From assembly GCA_963210315.1 (NCBI GenBank), contig OY723243.1:2294001-2358000 (forward strand): a stretch of DNA of 64,000 nucleotides, given 5' to 3'. Made by a program: the position numbers and the translations under genes. The notes under the pieces are model-generated. The model ran no database searches. It saw only the letters and a list, made by a program, of their open reading frames with translations, and was not told the DNA's origin. The DNA is from Rhynchopus euleeides (Eukaryota > Euglenozoa > Diplonemea > Diplonemida > Diplonemidae). Positions 23,533 through 35,953 of this stretch are shown here, in pieces; position 1 is the stretch's first letter; every line of letters begins with the position of its first letter.

Positions 23533-24204
23533 TCCTGCTCTGTGAGCGGGGGGGGGGGGGGGGGGATCGGAGGCGAGGGGCATGCACTCTGCGAGAGTAG
23601 AAAATCTGTACCCACCCCGGGCCCAATGGCCACATTATTTCCCAAAATATATTCCGTCGTCCCAAAGAACTTTGCAGTGGGAGATCTCTTCCACCAGGCT
23701 GTTAGAAGAGTCTTTCATTGCGGTGCCGAAAAAACAGTGCAATCAATTCGGTACATGGCCTCCTATAGACTAACACTATAGGTGAAAAATCGCCAAACTT
23801 TGCCGAGGGGTTGCCCGAAAGCCAAGACCCGAGGGGTTATGGGGCTGCGTTATTCCATTGGGGTTTGCCACGCTCTCTCTCTTTCTCTCTCTCGGGCTTT
23901 TCAGAACAGTACAGGGGTGGGGTGGGAGGTGGGAGGTGTGCTCCACTCTCGGTCCACACAACACGTGCCGTGTATAGCCATGTGTTGCGAGGGCGGGAGG
24001 GGGGGGGGGGGGAGGGCTCTGCTCTACGCCTCCCATATCTGCACCTCAGAGCGAAGGTACCACCCGCCCCACCTCACAACCACCCCAGCATCTGTTATTG
24101 TTTCGTCATTCTCTCTGCGCCTCCCTCACCACCCCCACACCCTCACACCGGGGGGGGGGGGGGGTTGGGGTTGGCGGTTTCTTTGCTCCACGGTGGTCTT
24201 ATGC

Positions 24205-25540
24205 AGAAAATGCATATCATTTTGCTAATCAAATTTTTGCATATCAAAATTTTCCGATTTACATATGTAAATTTTGGAGTTTACATATGGCTTCGTTCAT
24301 AAACACCCCCCCCCCCCAGATTGGGCCTTTTAGCCATTTTTGGCCAAAAATTGGGAATAATCGCATTCACCACCCTCGTCTGCCCCCCACCTGCACTTCG
24401 GGGGGTCCGGGGGGGCCACGGGGGACCCAGGAGTCCATTTTGCTCTCTCATTGGCATGAGAAATGGGGAAAAATACCTTCTCGCGAGCCTGGTACCGGAT
24501 CACAAAAGAGCTGCCGAAATCGGCGTAAGTCTTCGTTCGACGAAACAGATGAGGGATCAGATTGCTCGCGGAGTGGTCGTAGTCAGTGTCTCGGTATGCT
24601 GGCACCGAGCATCATTTAGCAGATGACAGGACTTCGACCTGGAGAGCAAACGCCACATCGTCCACGGGTTCCGGGATGACGGATAGTCAGAAGAGTGTAA
24701 CATGCCCGTAGGTACAGGGTGTTCTCGAGGCAAGGGTGAGCCCCGGCGGTCGACCCACTACGATTCACAGAGGACAACATCGATACGAACCAGTGTTCGA
24801 CGGTGTGCTGATTCGGATGCACAGATGAGGGTCCCGCAAATCAGGCATCTACCTGCGCTCATTGCAGCTTTGGAAGGACACTGTCTGGTATAACCAGACG
24901 GTGGCGGACGAGTGTGGTGAAAGACGGGTATCATCTGCACAGCTCGACGACCAATTACATGTGTCACACAAGGCCATCCGACTGGTGGCTACTGCACTCG
25001 GGAGGGCAGCCCCCAGACGGAGTGAAAACATCTGCCGCAGCCAGTAGGACCACCACACGTCGGGGAGGAACTGCAGGATTTGCTCCACTCTGATGGTTCA
25101 TTTTGACTTTTGTTAGGGGTCTGACACTCTGGCGCAACTCTGGCAACTGTATCGACGTCAATGGAGGCGCAACGAACGAAGCCCCTATCAAAGGAGTCCC
25201 TGGTTCCCTCGTGGATGACATGTGCTCTGGTCCGGGTAAATACCAGAAGGCAGGAGAGTCGCAGAGACGGCCTAATGGAGCGTGGAAAAATGATACATTC
25301 CCCTCATGATTGTGGGTCTTTTGCACAAAAATGGCCGGAAAAAGGCCTCCCAAGTGCCCCCGAACCTGTTTTCCCACCTCGAGGGTGGTTGCGAGGGTGG
25401 TGAATGCGATTTTCCCCAATTTTCGCCCAAAAATGGCTAAAAGGCCCAATCTGGGGGGGGGTGTTTATGAACGAACCCATATGTAAAATCCGGAGCTTAC
25501 ATATGTAAATCCGGAGGTTGCATATGTACCCCCGAGGCAA
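24205..25540. mobile_element. Long-TIR element with TTACATATGTAA subterminal words
   Basis: The left arm (about 24205-24420) and right arm (about 25340-25540) are inverted copies about 200 bp long. Both contain ACATATG words, TTCGTTCATAAACACCCCCC, CAGATTGGGCCTTTTAGCC and GCATTCACCACCCTCG. The centre (about 24430-25300) has only short open frames. A DNA-transposon-like or foldback element; target duplication not resolved. Confidence 0.65.
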
Positions 25541-27892
25541 AAATGAGCGAACGGGCAGCATGCCGTTCCTCTTTTTTGCCTCGTGAGAGGTTCCCCCCCC
25601 ACCAGGCAGGTGAAAAATGAAGAAACGGGCAGCATGCCGTTCTACATTTTCCCTTGCAAGGCAGGGAGGGCGCCCCCCATGCCAGACAGCAGCCACCCCT
25701 GCAGGGGCAACAACTGACGGGCATGGGGGAACGAGGTGGGTCTGGACCCGACACCGCCACCACACGCGCAGTGCACCTTTCGGATACACTGTCGTGAGTG
25801 GGGTGTGGGCAGTTCCCCTATCCTGTGAGCTCCTTTCGGACGAAGAGGTGCAGCGGTTATCTGCAACCTTCGTCCTGGACTTGCCTCGGGGGGAACGCCA
25901 CGGTTTACCGCGGGTCCCGACGAGGGCACTCAGGCAGGATCTTCACGCCACCCCGCACCGAGGTCCCTTCTCACGCGGCGTGTCTCCCAGGTTCATGGCG
26001 GCGTCATCAGGTCAGGCTTTGTAGTCTCTACACCATCAGTAGTAAGGGAAATCCTAAAACCATACATGAAATCCACCTTTTGGGCCGCTGGTGTACGAGG
26101 CTTGTTCCTCCAATTGAATCATGTTTGCTGTGTCAGGCAATATCAATACAGCCGCTGAAAGAAGTCAAGGTGTTGTGGATCTGCTGCTCACAGGAAGGAT
26201 TCAGGGTGGATCACAAGACTGACCACCCTCTTTCCTTTGTCAAGTACCCTGTAAAACATCAGAACACCAAGTATCTTTCAACACTACATGTTCAAGAGTG
26301 GAATCAGTGGAATCGGAAGGGGTCACCTACCACACGGACACAGTTCCCGCGACTAATAAATGCCGAGAGTTCCGGTGTCCGACCACCTGGTATTACTTGG
26401 CTCCATCCACCCAGTCATTACGAGGGGGCGTCCCTTGAAGCCAGTTCCGCAGAACTCAGACCCCCCTTAAAACCAATGTCCTGTGTAGACAACTACTTAG
26501 CCTGCCTGATGACGACACCAATTCGCTGGGAGAGACGCCGCGGTCCAGGACCCCAATGGGGATGACGTGGCATTGTTTGACCGAATCGGTTGTGTAAGTG
26601 TGTAGCCCCCTCCGCCCTCTGTCCCTCCCCCCAGGGTGGTGTGTGGAGGCGAGAAGCGCAAACAGCAGCAATGCAGGCATAGCAAAAAGTGGATCCCTGC
26701 AGGTAGACCCTCGGGGTACATCCCTATCATCGGGTCACCTGAAATTTCCCAATTTGAAAATCTGCAACAATCAAGGCAACACGCGATGGGACGGGGCACA
26801 TGACCTTGCACAGGGGTGGGGGGGGCAGAAGGCAGGGGGTGGGGTTGCGGTTGGGGTAGGTATAGCGTTTGAATACTTGAGTTTTGTCTGAATTTCGCAC
26901 AAGAGACGACCCGAACCTCAATTGGCCGATTTTCTCCCCACAACCCCGATTTGGAGGCAACCCTCATTTGCTTGATTTTTGGGGTCGCATGAGGGAACTC
27001 GGGGCGGAAACTCGAGATTTTCTCACGACTGTCTTCGAAAATGGACAGTTCCAGACCACCAGGACCCGATTTTCGTCCCAGAAAATTTTGGGTCAATATT
27101 TTGGGCGAGATTTGGCCAAGGCCAAAAATCAGCCATTTTCGGGACCGGTTTTAACGCGTTTTAGGGCCCAAAATAGGCTCAAAACTCAAAAATTCCTTCG
27201 AAATCGGCCTCAAACGTCCAAAATAGACCCACCCCGGAAAAAAAATTCGAAAAGGGTCCCCCTATAAATCGCCGGATTTTACATATGTAAATCGGAATTT
27301 ACATATATCAACCAAAATCTGAAAAACCGTATACTTTTTCAAAATTTTGAGTAAATGGCACTCCGCTACACCTTTTTCAACATTTTTTTTATCGTGTAAC
27401 GTACGGAATTGGCGCTTTTCAGGACAATAATTTTTCCAAAAAAATATTTTTTTTTGGTGGAGAAATTCGGAAAAACTGTTTTTGCCGATATTTTCTTCGG
27501 AATTTCACCCCCGCGGATCGCCACAAAAAGACCCGGTTTTTGACGGAATTTGAGAGTTGAGCTCCGTAGATTACACCATAAAAAAAATCGGTGAATTTAG
27601 TGGAGTAGAGTCCAATTTACTGCTGCCCAACCACTATTACCAACTTTCCTAAGGAAAATCCCCCCAAAAATCGACCCAAAAATGGGTCCGTCTCAGGGAG
27701 GCGTCCGGGCCGGAAACAAAATTTTTCCGGCCCAAAAATGTGATTCCTGTGTAGTTTTAGTGAGAACCTTCCCAGGGAAAAACAATCGGTGACTTTTGCG
27801 GTGTATAAGGCCTCCTACACGGGGTCCCAAAGTACACAAAAATAGCCGAAAATAGCCGAAATCCTGGAGCAATTGAGAAAGTCAGGGGAGAG

Positions 27893-28690
27893 GTGGGGGC
27901 AGTGATCTCGTGCCAGGGCTGGCAGGGGGGGCCGCGGCCCCACCTCCCTTTTTCTGTAATTTTTGGGGAGGGTGGGCCGCCAGGGGTGGCATGGCCCTAC
28001 CTCGGCCCTACCTTGGCCCTACCTCAATATTTTCCCCGTCGAATTTTGCGGATGGGTCAGATTTTGGGGCTTTTGGGTTCGGCCTTGTAGCCGTGTTTTC
28101 ACGCGCAGCGTATGAAAACCCAACGCCATCATGAGCAGGTGTACCAGGTGCTGGGGGCTTGGTGGTGCTCATCGAAGCGCACCGTCAGGCACTCATCAGG
28201 TCAAGCGAAGGATCATCCCCGCCTGGAATGTGCAACAGCACCAACCGGTGTGGGGATTAGCCTTCGAGGGATTTTAGGATGTTCACTACCGTGGCCTCCG
28301 GCGGCTGGGGGGCTCCGCCCCCCAGACCCCCCTGTAGCCTGTTAGCTTTGCTGCCGTTCCTGAACACGGCGCGCTGGCAAAGTTACTCGGGATTGCAGTT
28401 TTGCAAGTGCTCAATGGCAACCCAAGACCCCCTGACTACTGATTTTTGGTCCAGCAGGACGATCTAAGGCGGCAGCATCCGATGCCTTTCGAATTGGGGG
28501 GAAAACGTTCTGTGGCCCTGTTTGCATCATACTGCGGGAAATCGGAGTGGGGTTGGGCTGCACTTTTTCCCCTGCGGAGCGAGCTCGGCCCACCCTGTGC
28601 CCTACCTCTTTTTTGGTTTGCCCGACCCCCAGCGAGACCACTGGGTGGGGGGCCTTCAGGCCATTCTGCACTGCCCGGGGAAGCAGGGTG
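27893..28690 (-). repeat. Repeat A, copy 1 (inverted relative to 48080-48660)
   Basis: This shares several hundred bases with 48080-48660 in opposite orientation: the GGGCCGCGGCCCC palindrome, the GCATGGCCCTACCTCGGCCC block, AATGTGCAACAGCACCAACC and TTTGCCCGACCCCCAGCGAG. A minus-strand frame around 28450-28700 (S-L-G-V-G-Q-T-K-K-E-V-G-H-R-V) has a clear counterpart in the other copy, so a coding fragment may once have existed. About 100 bp between the GC-rich motif at 28278 and 28440 is absent from copy 2. Confidence 0.65.
28278..28333 (+). repeat. GC-rich dispersed motif, copy 1
   Basis: ATGTTCACTACCGTGGCCTC, then CGGCGGCTGGGGGGC and TCCGCCCCCCAGACC. The first of six copies in the window. 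Confidence 0.85.
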
Positions 28691-29189
28691 ATGTTGGTGA
28701 CATTCCATGAACTCTTGCATTTGAAGCAGGCCATGTTTGTGTTTCACATGATTCAGATGAGTTTTCCTGTGCATGGAAGGTGGTGGATTCGCAGGCAATA
28801 AGAAGCAAAAAAATCACTGTACAAAAGCCTACCAAGGGGGGTGAGAATTGCATCTGGGAGTAAATTGTCTTCCACTACACCTTTTTCCCCGATTCTGGCC
28901 GCATTTGATTCCGTTGCTACCCTAGCTTTCCGAGATTTTTTGAAATTTTTTTTCCCCGGCCAACCTCACCAGTCAAATTGGGATGCGCATCCGCATCCCA
29001 ATTTGAACCCAACAGACTGCATTTCCGGAACTCGAAACAGGGCGGAATTGACTGCTAGGTATACCGCGGAATTCACGGTGGGGTCACAACTCAAAATTGT
29101 CAAAAAAATGTACAAATTGCTGCTGCCCAAGTAAACGACTAAAGTATACGGTTTTTCAGATTTTGGTTGATATATTCCAGATTTATATA

Positions 29190-30240
29190 CCGTATACGTA
29201 AATATTATGGAACGTAAATATTTTGGAACGCTGGTGGGTTGGCGTTCCAGATTTTTTTCGTTCCATAATATTTACAGGGCTTTCTGCGACTCGGGGACTT
29301 GGACCAGGTGATCGGACGGCATGCAGAGTCCCTGACGGGACCTACTCGTGCACTTTTCGCGCGATTCCTGACGCAAGCCGTCCTCACCACCGAGTCCCCA
29401 ACTGGCCCTGTAAATATTTTGGAACGTAAATATTATGGAACGGACCGGGCAAAAATGGGCCCGTTCCATAATATTTACGTTCCATAATATTTACGTATAC
29501 GGTATGTAAATCCAGATTTACATATGTAAATCTGGATTTACATACCGTATACGTAAATACCGTATACGTAAATATTTTGGAACGTAAATATTATGGAACG
29601 TAAATATTATGGAACGTAAATATTTTGGAACGCTGGTGGGTTGGCGTTCCAGATTTTTTCTGTTCCATAATATTTACAGGGCTTTCTGCGACTCGGGGAC
29701 TTGGACCAGGTGATCGGACGGCATACAGAGTCCCTGGCGGGACCTACTCGTGCACTTTTCGCGCGATTCCTGAGGCAAGCCATCCTCACCACCGAGTCCC
29801 CGACTGGCCCTGTAAATATTTTGGAACGTAAATATTATGGAACGGACCGGGCAAAAATGGGCCCGTTCCATAATATTTACGTTCCATAATATTTACGTAT
29901 ACGGTATTATGGAACGTAAATATTATGGAACGGGCCCATTTTTGCCCGGTCCGTTCCATAATATTTACGTTCCAAAATATTTACAGGGCCAGTTGGGGAC
30001 TCGGTGGTGAGGATGGCTTGCCTCAGGAATCGCGCGAAAAGTGCACGAGTAGGTCCCGTCAGGGACTCTGTATGCCGTCCGATCACCTGGTCCAAGTCCC
30101 CGAGTCGCAGAAAGCCCTGTAAATATTATGGAACGAAAAAAATCTGGAACGCCAACCCACCAGCGTTCCAAAATATTTACGTTCCATAATAATTACGTTC
30201 CATAATATTTACGTTCCAAAATATTTACGTATACGGTATG
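29190..30240. repeat. Three ~310-bp units, two direct and one inverted, forming a large palindrome
   Basis: Units at about 29195-29500 and 29590-29900 are direct copies. The unit at about 29905-30225 is inverted. Each has a 150-bp core (CAGGGCTTTCTGCGACTCGG to CCGAGTCCCC(A/G)ACTGGCCCTG) set between arrays of GTTCCATAATATTTAC and its complement. The centre of symmetry is near 29903, at GTATACGGTATTATGG. Open frames in the core are present on both strands and are probably incidental. Confidence 0.8.
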
Positions 30241-30390
30241 TAAATTTGGGATTTACATATGTAAATCTGGAAGTTGCATATGTAAATCCCAGGTTTACAT
30301 ATGTAAATCCTGACTGTCTTATGTCAGCCCGGGATTTTCATATGCAAAATGATATGCAAAATGATATGCATTTTACATATGTAAACCGCT
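30241..30390. repeat. Cluster of TTACATATGTAAA words
   Basis: Four or more near-palindromic ACATATGTAAA words at roughly 20-bp spacing, then tandem AAAATGATATGC. The same words mark the arms of the element at 24205-25540. Confidence 0.7.
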
Positions 30391-30905
30391 GTTTAAGACC
30401 ACCGTGTCCAATTCAGGCTTCCCCACACAAACACACGCGCCCTTCCCCCCCCTCCCCCCCCCGAGAGCCCCTCTTTCGTTTCGACACACGCCGGCACCTC
30501 AAACCCGAGTATAGATACTTGCCCTGTCCTGTCTGTCCAACCCCGCCCGACCCCTCCCTGACTGCAGCTCTCCCCGCCGTGATTTTTGCCGATCGCCGCT
30601 GGGGGGGGGGGGGGGGGCGATTGGTTTGGTTTTGTTTGCAAGTTTGCTCTGCACCCAACAGCTTGGTCACAGCGTGGGGTTCTCCGCTCCGTCAAATTGA
30701 ACAACAGCTTGCAGGTTACACACACCTCATACACACCAGGCTCGGCTCCAGGCAGTTCGGCAGTGGCGGCCGGACACTACCTGGGGTGGGGGCGCGTCCG
30801 GTTTGTTGTCTTCTGAGAGCACCCTCCAAACGCAGTATCTTCCCGCATCCCGCCAGGCGGGCATTCTCTGAAGCCGTGTGTGAGCAAGGCATCCCGTTAG
30901 GCTGG

Positions 30906-31923
30906 ATGGTGGTGTTTCTCAAGGGGCAGAGCCCTTCCAGGGGCCTGCAGCAGAAGCGCTATGAGAAGAGCACAGGCGGCAGCGGGCACACGCAGGGCGG
31001 GGCGCATAAGCGCGGGATATGGAATCCGTCAGCACCTGCAAAGAATAAGGCGAAGTGGGGAGAGGGGGGGCCGAAGCAGGTGGAGCGCCCGCACAGCGCC
31101 CCGCACGCCTCGGCCACGATGGAGTTGGATTCCGCGATTGTGGGGACCGCGCCGCCGGGTGGGGTGCAGGGGCAAGGAGGGGAGTCCGGGTCGTCGAAGA
31201 TTGAATCGCGCCTTGGTATTGTGAAGAAGAACCGCAGGTCGAACTCATCGGAGGTGCTCGCGGAGCTGAGCTGTATCGACCTGACGAAGGACGACTCGAT
31301 CGACACGCGCAGAAAGATCAACGATTTCATCAACACGAATAAGGAGACGACAACCGTATGTGCCATTTGCATGCAACACCCCCACCATCCCACCACCATG
31401 CCCATAGGAAACACGGCTGACCAAAGCGAAGCGTGCCTCAAGCCTGCCGAACATGAGCGATCTTGGCATATTCGACGTCGAATTGGTATGGCACTCACTG
31501 AGAACCTGCCAGGAAGCGTGGCCCACGCATGTTGTGCTCAAACCGGAACAACAAATATCGACTCAGGTTGCCCGCTGCTCGATGTCTCTAGCAGCCCACC
31601 CCCACCTCCCCCTCCTGCCTCCACAGACAGTCGATGCTGAGCGGGATGCATCGCGCGCGCCAGGCAGCGCCCACCACCCCCGGCAGGCGGATGCCGCGTC
31701 CACCGCTTCCGACAGCCCAGCAGCAGCAGCAGCAGCAGCCAGCGTGGCACCTTCTCCCAACGCCTACTACACCATCCCCAAGGAGGACGTGGCTTCCTTC
31801 GACAGCCTGATGTCGTCCCTCCTCCTCGAAGCCTTCTCCGAACAAGCCACCAGCGATCCCTGCTCTCTCGGCGCCACGCTGCGCTCCTATGCCCCCTGCG
31901 ATGTCCCTGTTGCGGCACAGTGA
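30906..31923 (+). CDS. Unrecognised basic, low-complexity protein, two exons
   Basis: Exons 30906-31355 and 31627-31923 join in phase 0 (...E-T-T-T then T-V-D-A-E-R), giving 248 residues and a TGA stop. The first part is Lys/Gly/Pro-rich (K-R-Y-E-K-S-T-G-G, K-N-K-A-K-W-G-E-G-G). The middle has a basic-serine patch (K-K-N-R-R-S-N-S-S-E-V-L) that resembles a phosphorylation site. Exon 2 carries an Ala run and a hydrophobic-acidic C-terminus (F-D-S-L-M-S-S-L-L-L-E-A-F). The frame is open further upstream, so the ATG at 30906 is a choice: it is the last in-frame ATG before the charged region. An upstream exon is possible. Normal codon bias and the clean phase-0 intron support a real gene; the function is unknown. 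Confidence 0.5.
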
Positions 31924-32237
31924 GGTCTCCTATTTTTTGACACTCTTTCCCCCCCCCCCCCCCCCCACCCGGTAACCTTCAGTACACTTCGTGCCACTAA
32001 GTGCAAAACCACGGAGATGGCACCGCAACTCCTCCCCCCGCCCCCTTAATCGTTCAAAACATCCAAGATTCATGCCCTTCAGTCCGACAGCGCAGTCCCC
32101 CTATCCCCTTGACAAATCAAGGTCATTGGTGTCAATGGGTGGAACATTCCAACCCGACCGGCCTGTCGGGAAGGCCGCAAACGGCCTTCCCAATGCCGTT
32201 CCGCCAGGTCAGCGCGCGGGCTGTGCTATTTCAACCT

Positions 32238-32357
32238 ACGATGGGTGCCTTCTCTCTGTGCCACACTGTGTGTCAAACTGTGTCACTTTACATCCAAGTG
32301 TGTTGTGAAGGGGCTTGGTTTTCTCACCGATCTGCACTTCTGAGCGAAGGCTCGCCG
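32238..32357. mobile_element. Decayed GGGGGCC-family MITE
   Basis: Left end GGGTGCCTTCTCTCTGTGCC and right end TGAGCGAAGGCTCGCC. The interior GTGTGTCAAACTGTGTCAC matches the copy at 3995. Termini are mutated and no duplication is recognisable. Confidence 0.6.
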
Positions 32358-33311
32358 GAAATACTGGACCAGCTACTCCACCTCAGAACCCTCACCGGGT
32401 CCGCCATATTTACGTCTCCGGTACTTTGTATTTTGTCTTCCGTAAGCCGTGCACCGCGGGCCTGGGATAGCTCTCTCTGGCTAGGTTTTGACCAGCCCAG
32501 AGAGGCTGTGGCAACCAGGCCCAACCCCCCATTACTCCCCCCCGTGTGAGTGATGCTCGCCACTACTGTTGGTGCTGGCTGGTGGGTCTGTCAACTCCTG
32601 CCCAGCGAGCGCCCATACCAAAAAAAAAACGGGGGGTTTCGGCAAGCATACCAATGGGGGCATTCACTCTGCGGGATGAGCGGTGTGCCCCCCAGTTTCT
32701 GACAGGAGTGGAGTGGTGCCCCATCCCCCCCCCCTGCTGTTTTTTGTGTGGCGCCGTTCCGTTTGTTCCGTTTGTATTGTCCGACGCACCCTACTGCGCC
32801 CTCTTCCCCCGCCGTCGTAACACGTCATGAGGTGGCAAGCCAGGTTGTGGCAAGCCAGCTTTGCCAAAACCCGGCTTTCCCGCCATATCACATCACCTAT
32901 TTTGTTCGTAACCCAAACAGGAACCACGCCTCCTATCGGCCTAGAGAAGGGCCTTTTGGAGGACTTCGCTATTTTGGCAAGCCTTTCCGGGCAACAGGTT
33001 CGGCATTTGCTTCTTCTTCTATAACACACAAGAGAAGCAGGGATGTCTTTAAATCATGGGGTTTTCGGCAGATTTTCAGATTCTCAATCGTAAAAAACCC
33101 CTGTTTTCCCCCCCCTAAAATGGGGGTGGCACAGCGTCGTTCTACCACACGAGAGGGTCGTTTTTGGCATCAACGGATCAAACTCTCTTCACGGTGACCC
33201 TACTCAATTTTTTTTGAGTCATTGGGGGCCATTTACTGTGCGTCAAAGTGTCGACGATTGGCCACCTTTTTGGTGCCGTGGATGGTGGGTGGCCATGGGC
33301 TCACGCTAGCT

Positions 33312-33366
33312 GGGGGGTCTGGGGGGCAGAGCCCCCCAGCCGCCGGAGGCCACGGTAGTAAACATC
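33312..33366 (-). repeat. GC-rich dispersed motif, copy 2
   Basis: GGGTCTGGGGGGCAGAGCCC then CCCAGCCGCCGGAGGCCACG, in inverse orientation to copy 1. Confidence 0.85.
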
Positions 33367-33454
33367 TGTTCATTATGGGCGTAGCTTCTGTGCGAGTTGG
33401 CTGCGTCCTCCTGAGGCCTGAGGCTACTGGAGTGGTTGGACTCCCTGACCTGAT

Positions 33455-33507
33455 GGGTCTGGGGGGCGGAGCTCCCCAGCCGCCGGAGGCCACGGTAGTG
33501 AGCATAT
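33455..33507 (-). repeat. GC-rich dispersed motif, copy 3
   Basis: Same orientation as copy 2 and only 90 bp from it. One substitution in the GGAGCTCCCC part. Confidence 0.85.
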
Positions 33508-34039
33508 GTTCCTGCAAGACCACCATACTCTCTTCGACATTGACCGTCGAACCAGTGTAGCCGGGTTGACGCTTTGTCGGGGCTTACCAATCGTCGACCC
33601 AGTAAAACTGGTCGACGCGTTTTTATGGGGGGTGGAAACCCGGGTTTGCGGGTTTGCGTGAGTACCCCAAAGCAAGGTGGCACCAGAATGTGCCTTCGAC
33701 TTTTGCCGAGACTCTCATTTGTGAGGCCTTTCCTGTCGTGGGTGGGTTTTTGCTGTTTCAACTGTTGTGAGTTGTGTGTGGGGCTGGTGGGTGATGGGGA
33801 AAAGACTGTCGTGCTGTGGCTGCTTGGTGGGGCTAGCGCAGCAGGTCTCTCATTTTCTTCTTTATTCACACCGAAGTAGTTCCCATCCTCACAGTTTTTC
33901 TTTCTCTGCAGATTTCCCGAGACTGGGACCCCCAAAAAAGGGGGGAAAAACCCCCAAGAAAAAACAGGGGTTTTTTTGGGGGTTTTTTTCCTGGGGCCGA
34001 AATCCTCAATCTCAATCATGATTTAAATATATCCCTGAA

Positions 34040-34148
34040 GGGGGCCCTCGCTACCAGTCACGGCTCGTCACAGCTCGTCAGCCAGTGAGGGGAAGTGGGC
34101 CGTGGCTCACTTTTTCTCACTCAGTCACACTTGGTAGCGAAGGCCCCC
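34040..34148. mobile_element. MITE with GGGGGCC termini, TSD GAA
   Basis: 109 bp, GGGGGCCCTCGCTACCAG to TTGGTAGCGAAGGCCCCC, flanked by GAA (34037-34039, 34149-34151). Nearly identical to 14082-14190. Confidence 0.9.
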
Positions 34149-34204
34149 GAAGAGAAGTGAAAAAAAAATCATTCACAGCTTTGTCGTCTTAACCATGGTT
34201 TCGC

Positions 34205-34378
34205 AGAATTCTGACAGAAAAATGCCCAGAATTTCCAGATTTTTAAATTCTGCAGAATCTGAGAAATTCTGTAGAATTCTGCAGATTCTGAGAATTCTGA
34301 CAGAATTCTGCAGAATTCTGTCAGATTCTGGGGAATTCTGAGAATTCTGGGAGAATTCTGAGAATTCTGCCAGTGGGG
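34205..34378. repeat. AGAATTCTG short-period array
   Basis: Repeated AGAATTCTG, GCAGAATTCTG and TCAGAATTCTG words, all palindromic around GAATTC. The same words dominate 37081-37620. Confidence 0.8.
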
Positions 34379-35846
34379 CTTGTGGCCAACTAGCAGCAGC
34401 CTGGTATGACAGGGTAGTCATACACAGGCTATGTACAGGGTCGGCCTCGTCCTGGACCAGTCGTAGGCTTATGCTACTGTTGGTTCTCAGGACTGGCCAC
34501 CACTGCGCGGGTCAAATTTTTGGAAAGGGGGCCTTGACCAAAGGCAAACAGTTTTTGAGTTCTTGCACCACTTCATCTCGGGACTACTCTGATTGGATTC
34601 CTCGGATTCGTCGACACACTGTTTCAGAACTGTGCACTTCTCCATCCACACCGGCATCGGGTCACCCGCTGAATGCCGTGAGGGCCGAAGCCCAGGGTCA
34701 GATTTCGGTACAAGGCGATTAACAGGTCGTTGAGAGGTTCGCAAGTTTAAATGTACCTACAAAAGCTTCATGTACCCATGATAGGGATTTAGTCATTGCT
34801 ATAGGTGAAGATCAGAGCCCAGGCGGGATGTAAGACAGGGTGTCGCAGATGCAACAATATCTCCAGAGCCACTTTGTATGCCTTTGTTCGGGATGCCCCT
34901 TCACCTGTCGCGCTTAGGTTCCGTCCAAGTTCGCCGATTCCAGTGCTTCAAGAGAGCACACAGTTCCTTCCCAGTAGTCTTCATCCTCGGTTCCGAATCA
35001 TCGCAGTCCCTCGAATCCATGGTGCAGAACTAAATTCTCGAAAGGTGGTCAATGTTTTGAAAGGGGCCCGTGACCAGCGGAAATTGGAATTTTTGACCCA
35101 AACCTGCAAGTGTACTGTTGTTTAACGTTGTCCAAAGCCCCTTGCGGTGTGACAGTACATTCGTTATGTGAATATCTGTCACATGGCTATGGCAACACAG
35201 ACACAGGCAAGCTGGGGAGGCGTCGCGTCCGTCGAAAAAATCATTTCTGCACAACTACCGGCATCGCAGCTACGGTAGAAGTGACTGACCCTGTTCTTGT
35301 AATCTTGACGCTGGAAAATTCCATTCGGAAATACCAAACACATCCACTGAAAGTGGATGGAATGGGCGTCAAGACCGTGATTTTTGGGGGAGTGGACTGC
35401 CCTGTATCGTGAACCCGCTGAGGGTACAAAATACAGAACAGGGAGGCACAGGTGCAGCACAACACAGGCAGGCAGGCAGGAAACAATGGGTGCAGGTCAG
35501 ACAAAATGTTCGGTGTCAATCGGCTTGGTTTGATTTGTAGGGATGATGCGGAACACACAACCCGCACCCAACCTCCAGATTCAGCCACTGTACCCATTTT
35601 CACCAGTTATATCCGCTCACTCAGAGCAAAACCGAAAAATACTACGAGAAACACTTGGCCTCGATGCTGTGAGTGTTGCATTGGACGTTTCAAAGACAAG
35701 TCGTTGTGTGTGCGCCAAACCCGGATGAACAAACCTCACGTGGTTTGGCTGATGAAGGTTGGTGTGAATGTGCGCACAGTCATAACAACAAGGCAAGGTA
35801 GATTGTGTTTGTCACCCAAAGCGCTGCCAACTATCTTTTTCACTGT

Positions 35847-35953
35847 GGGGGTCTTCGCTACCGGATGGTCGTCAGTGCATCTTGGTGTATTTGCTGTTGA
35901 AATAGTGAAAACTGACGAAGATTGACGAAGAATAACGACCAGCGAAGACCCCC
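35847..35953. mobile_element. MITE with GGGGGTCTTCGCT termini, TSD TGT
   Basis: 107 bp, GGGGGTCTTCGCTACCGG to CCAGCGAAGACCCCC, flanked by TGT (35844-35846, 35954-35956). The T/A at position 6 of the termini matches the 2.4-kb composite at 46585 rather than the short CC-type copies. Confidence 0.85.

Larger units (their letters stand above)
27290..29180. mobile_element. Element bounded by inverted TATATCAACCAAAATCTG words
   Basis: The segment TATATCAACCAAAATCTG followed by AAAAACCGTATACTTT at 27303-27340 recurs inverted at 29130-29175. Together they enclose about 1.9 kb that includes repeat-A copy 1 (27893-28690). Arms beyond these ~50 bp are poorly preserved. Confidence 0.5.
23533..30905. 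other. Repeat-dominated region without genes
   Basis: 7.4 kb of A/T-rich repeats and C/G homopolymers. Beyond the listed elements there are CT-rich tracts (23876-23895), a G-run near 24001, two similar GCAGCATGCCGTTC words (25558, 25630) and, at about 26880-27265, a dispersed repeat shared with 36860-37330 (CCAAAATAG(A/G)CCCACCCC). I find no supported coding sequence. Confidence 0.45.

Noticed and set aside
22383..23645. 420-codon minus-strand frame opposite the low-complexity gene
   Set aside because: Composition mirrors the GC-rich sense exon; the sense frame has a splice acceptor and better codon pattern.
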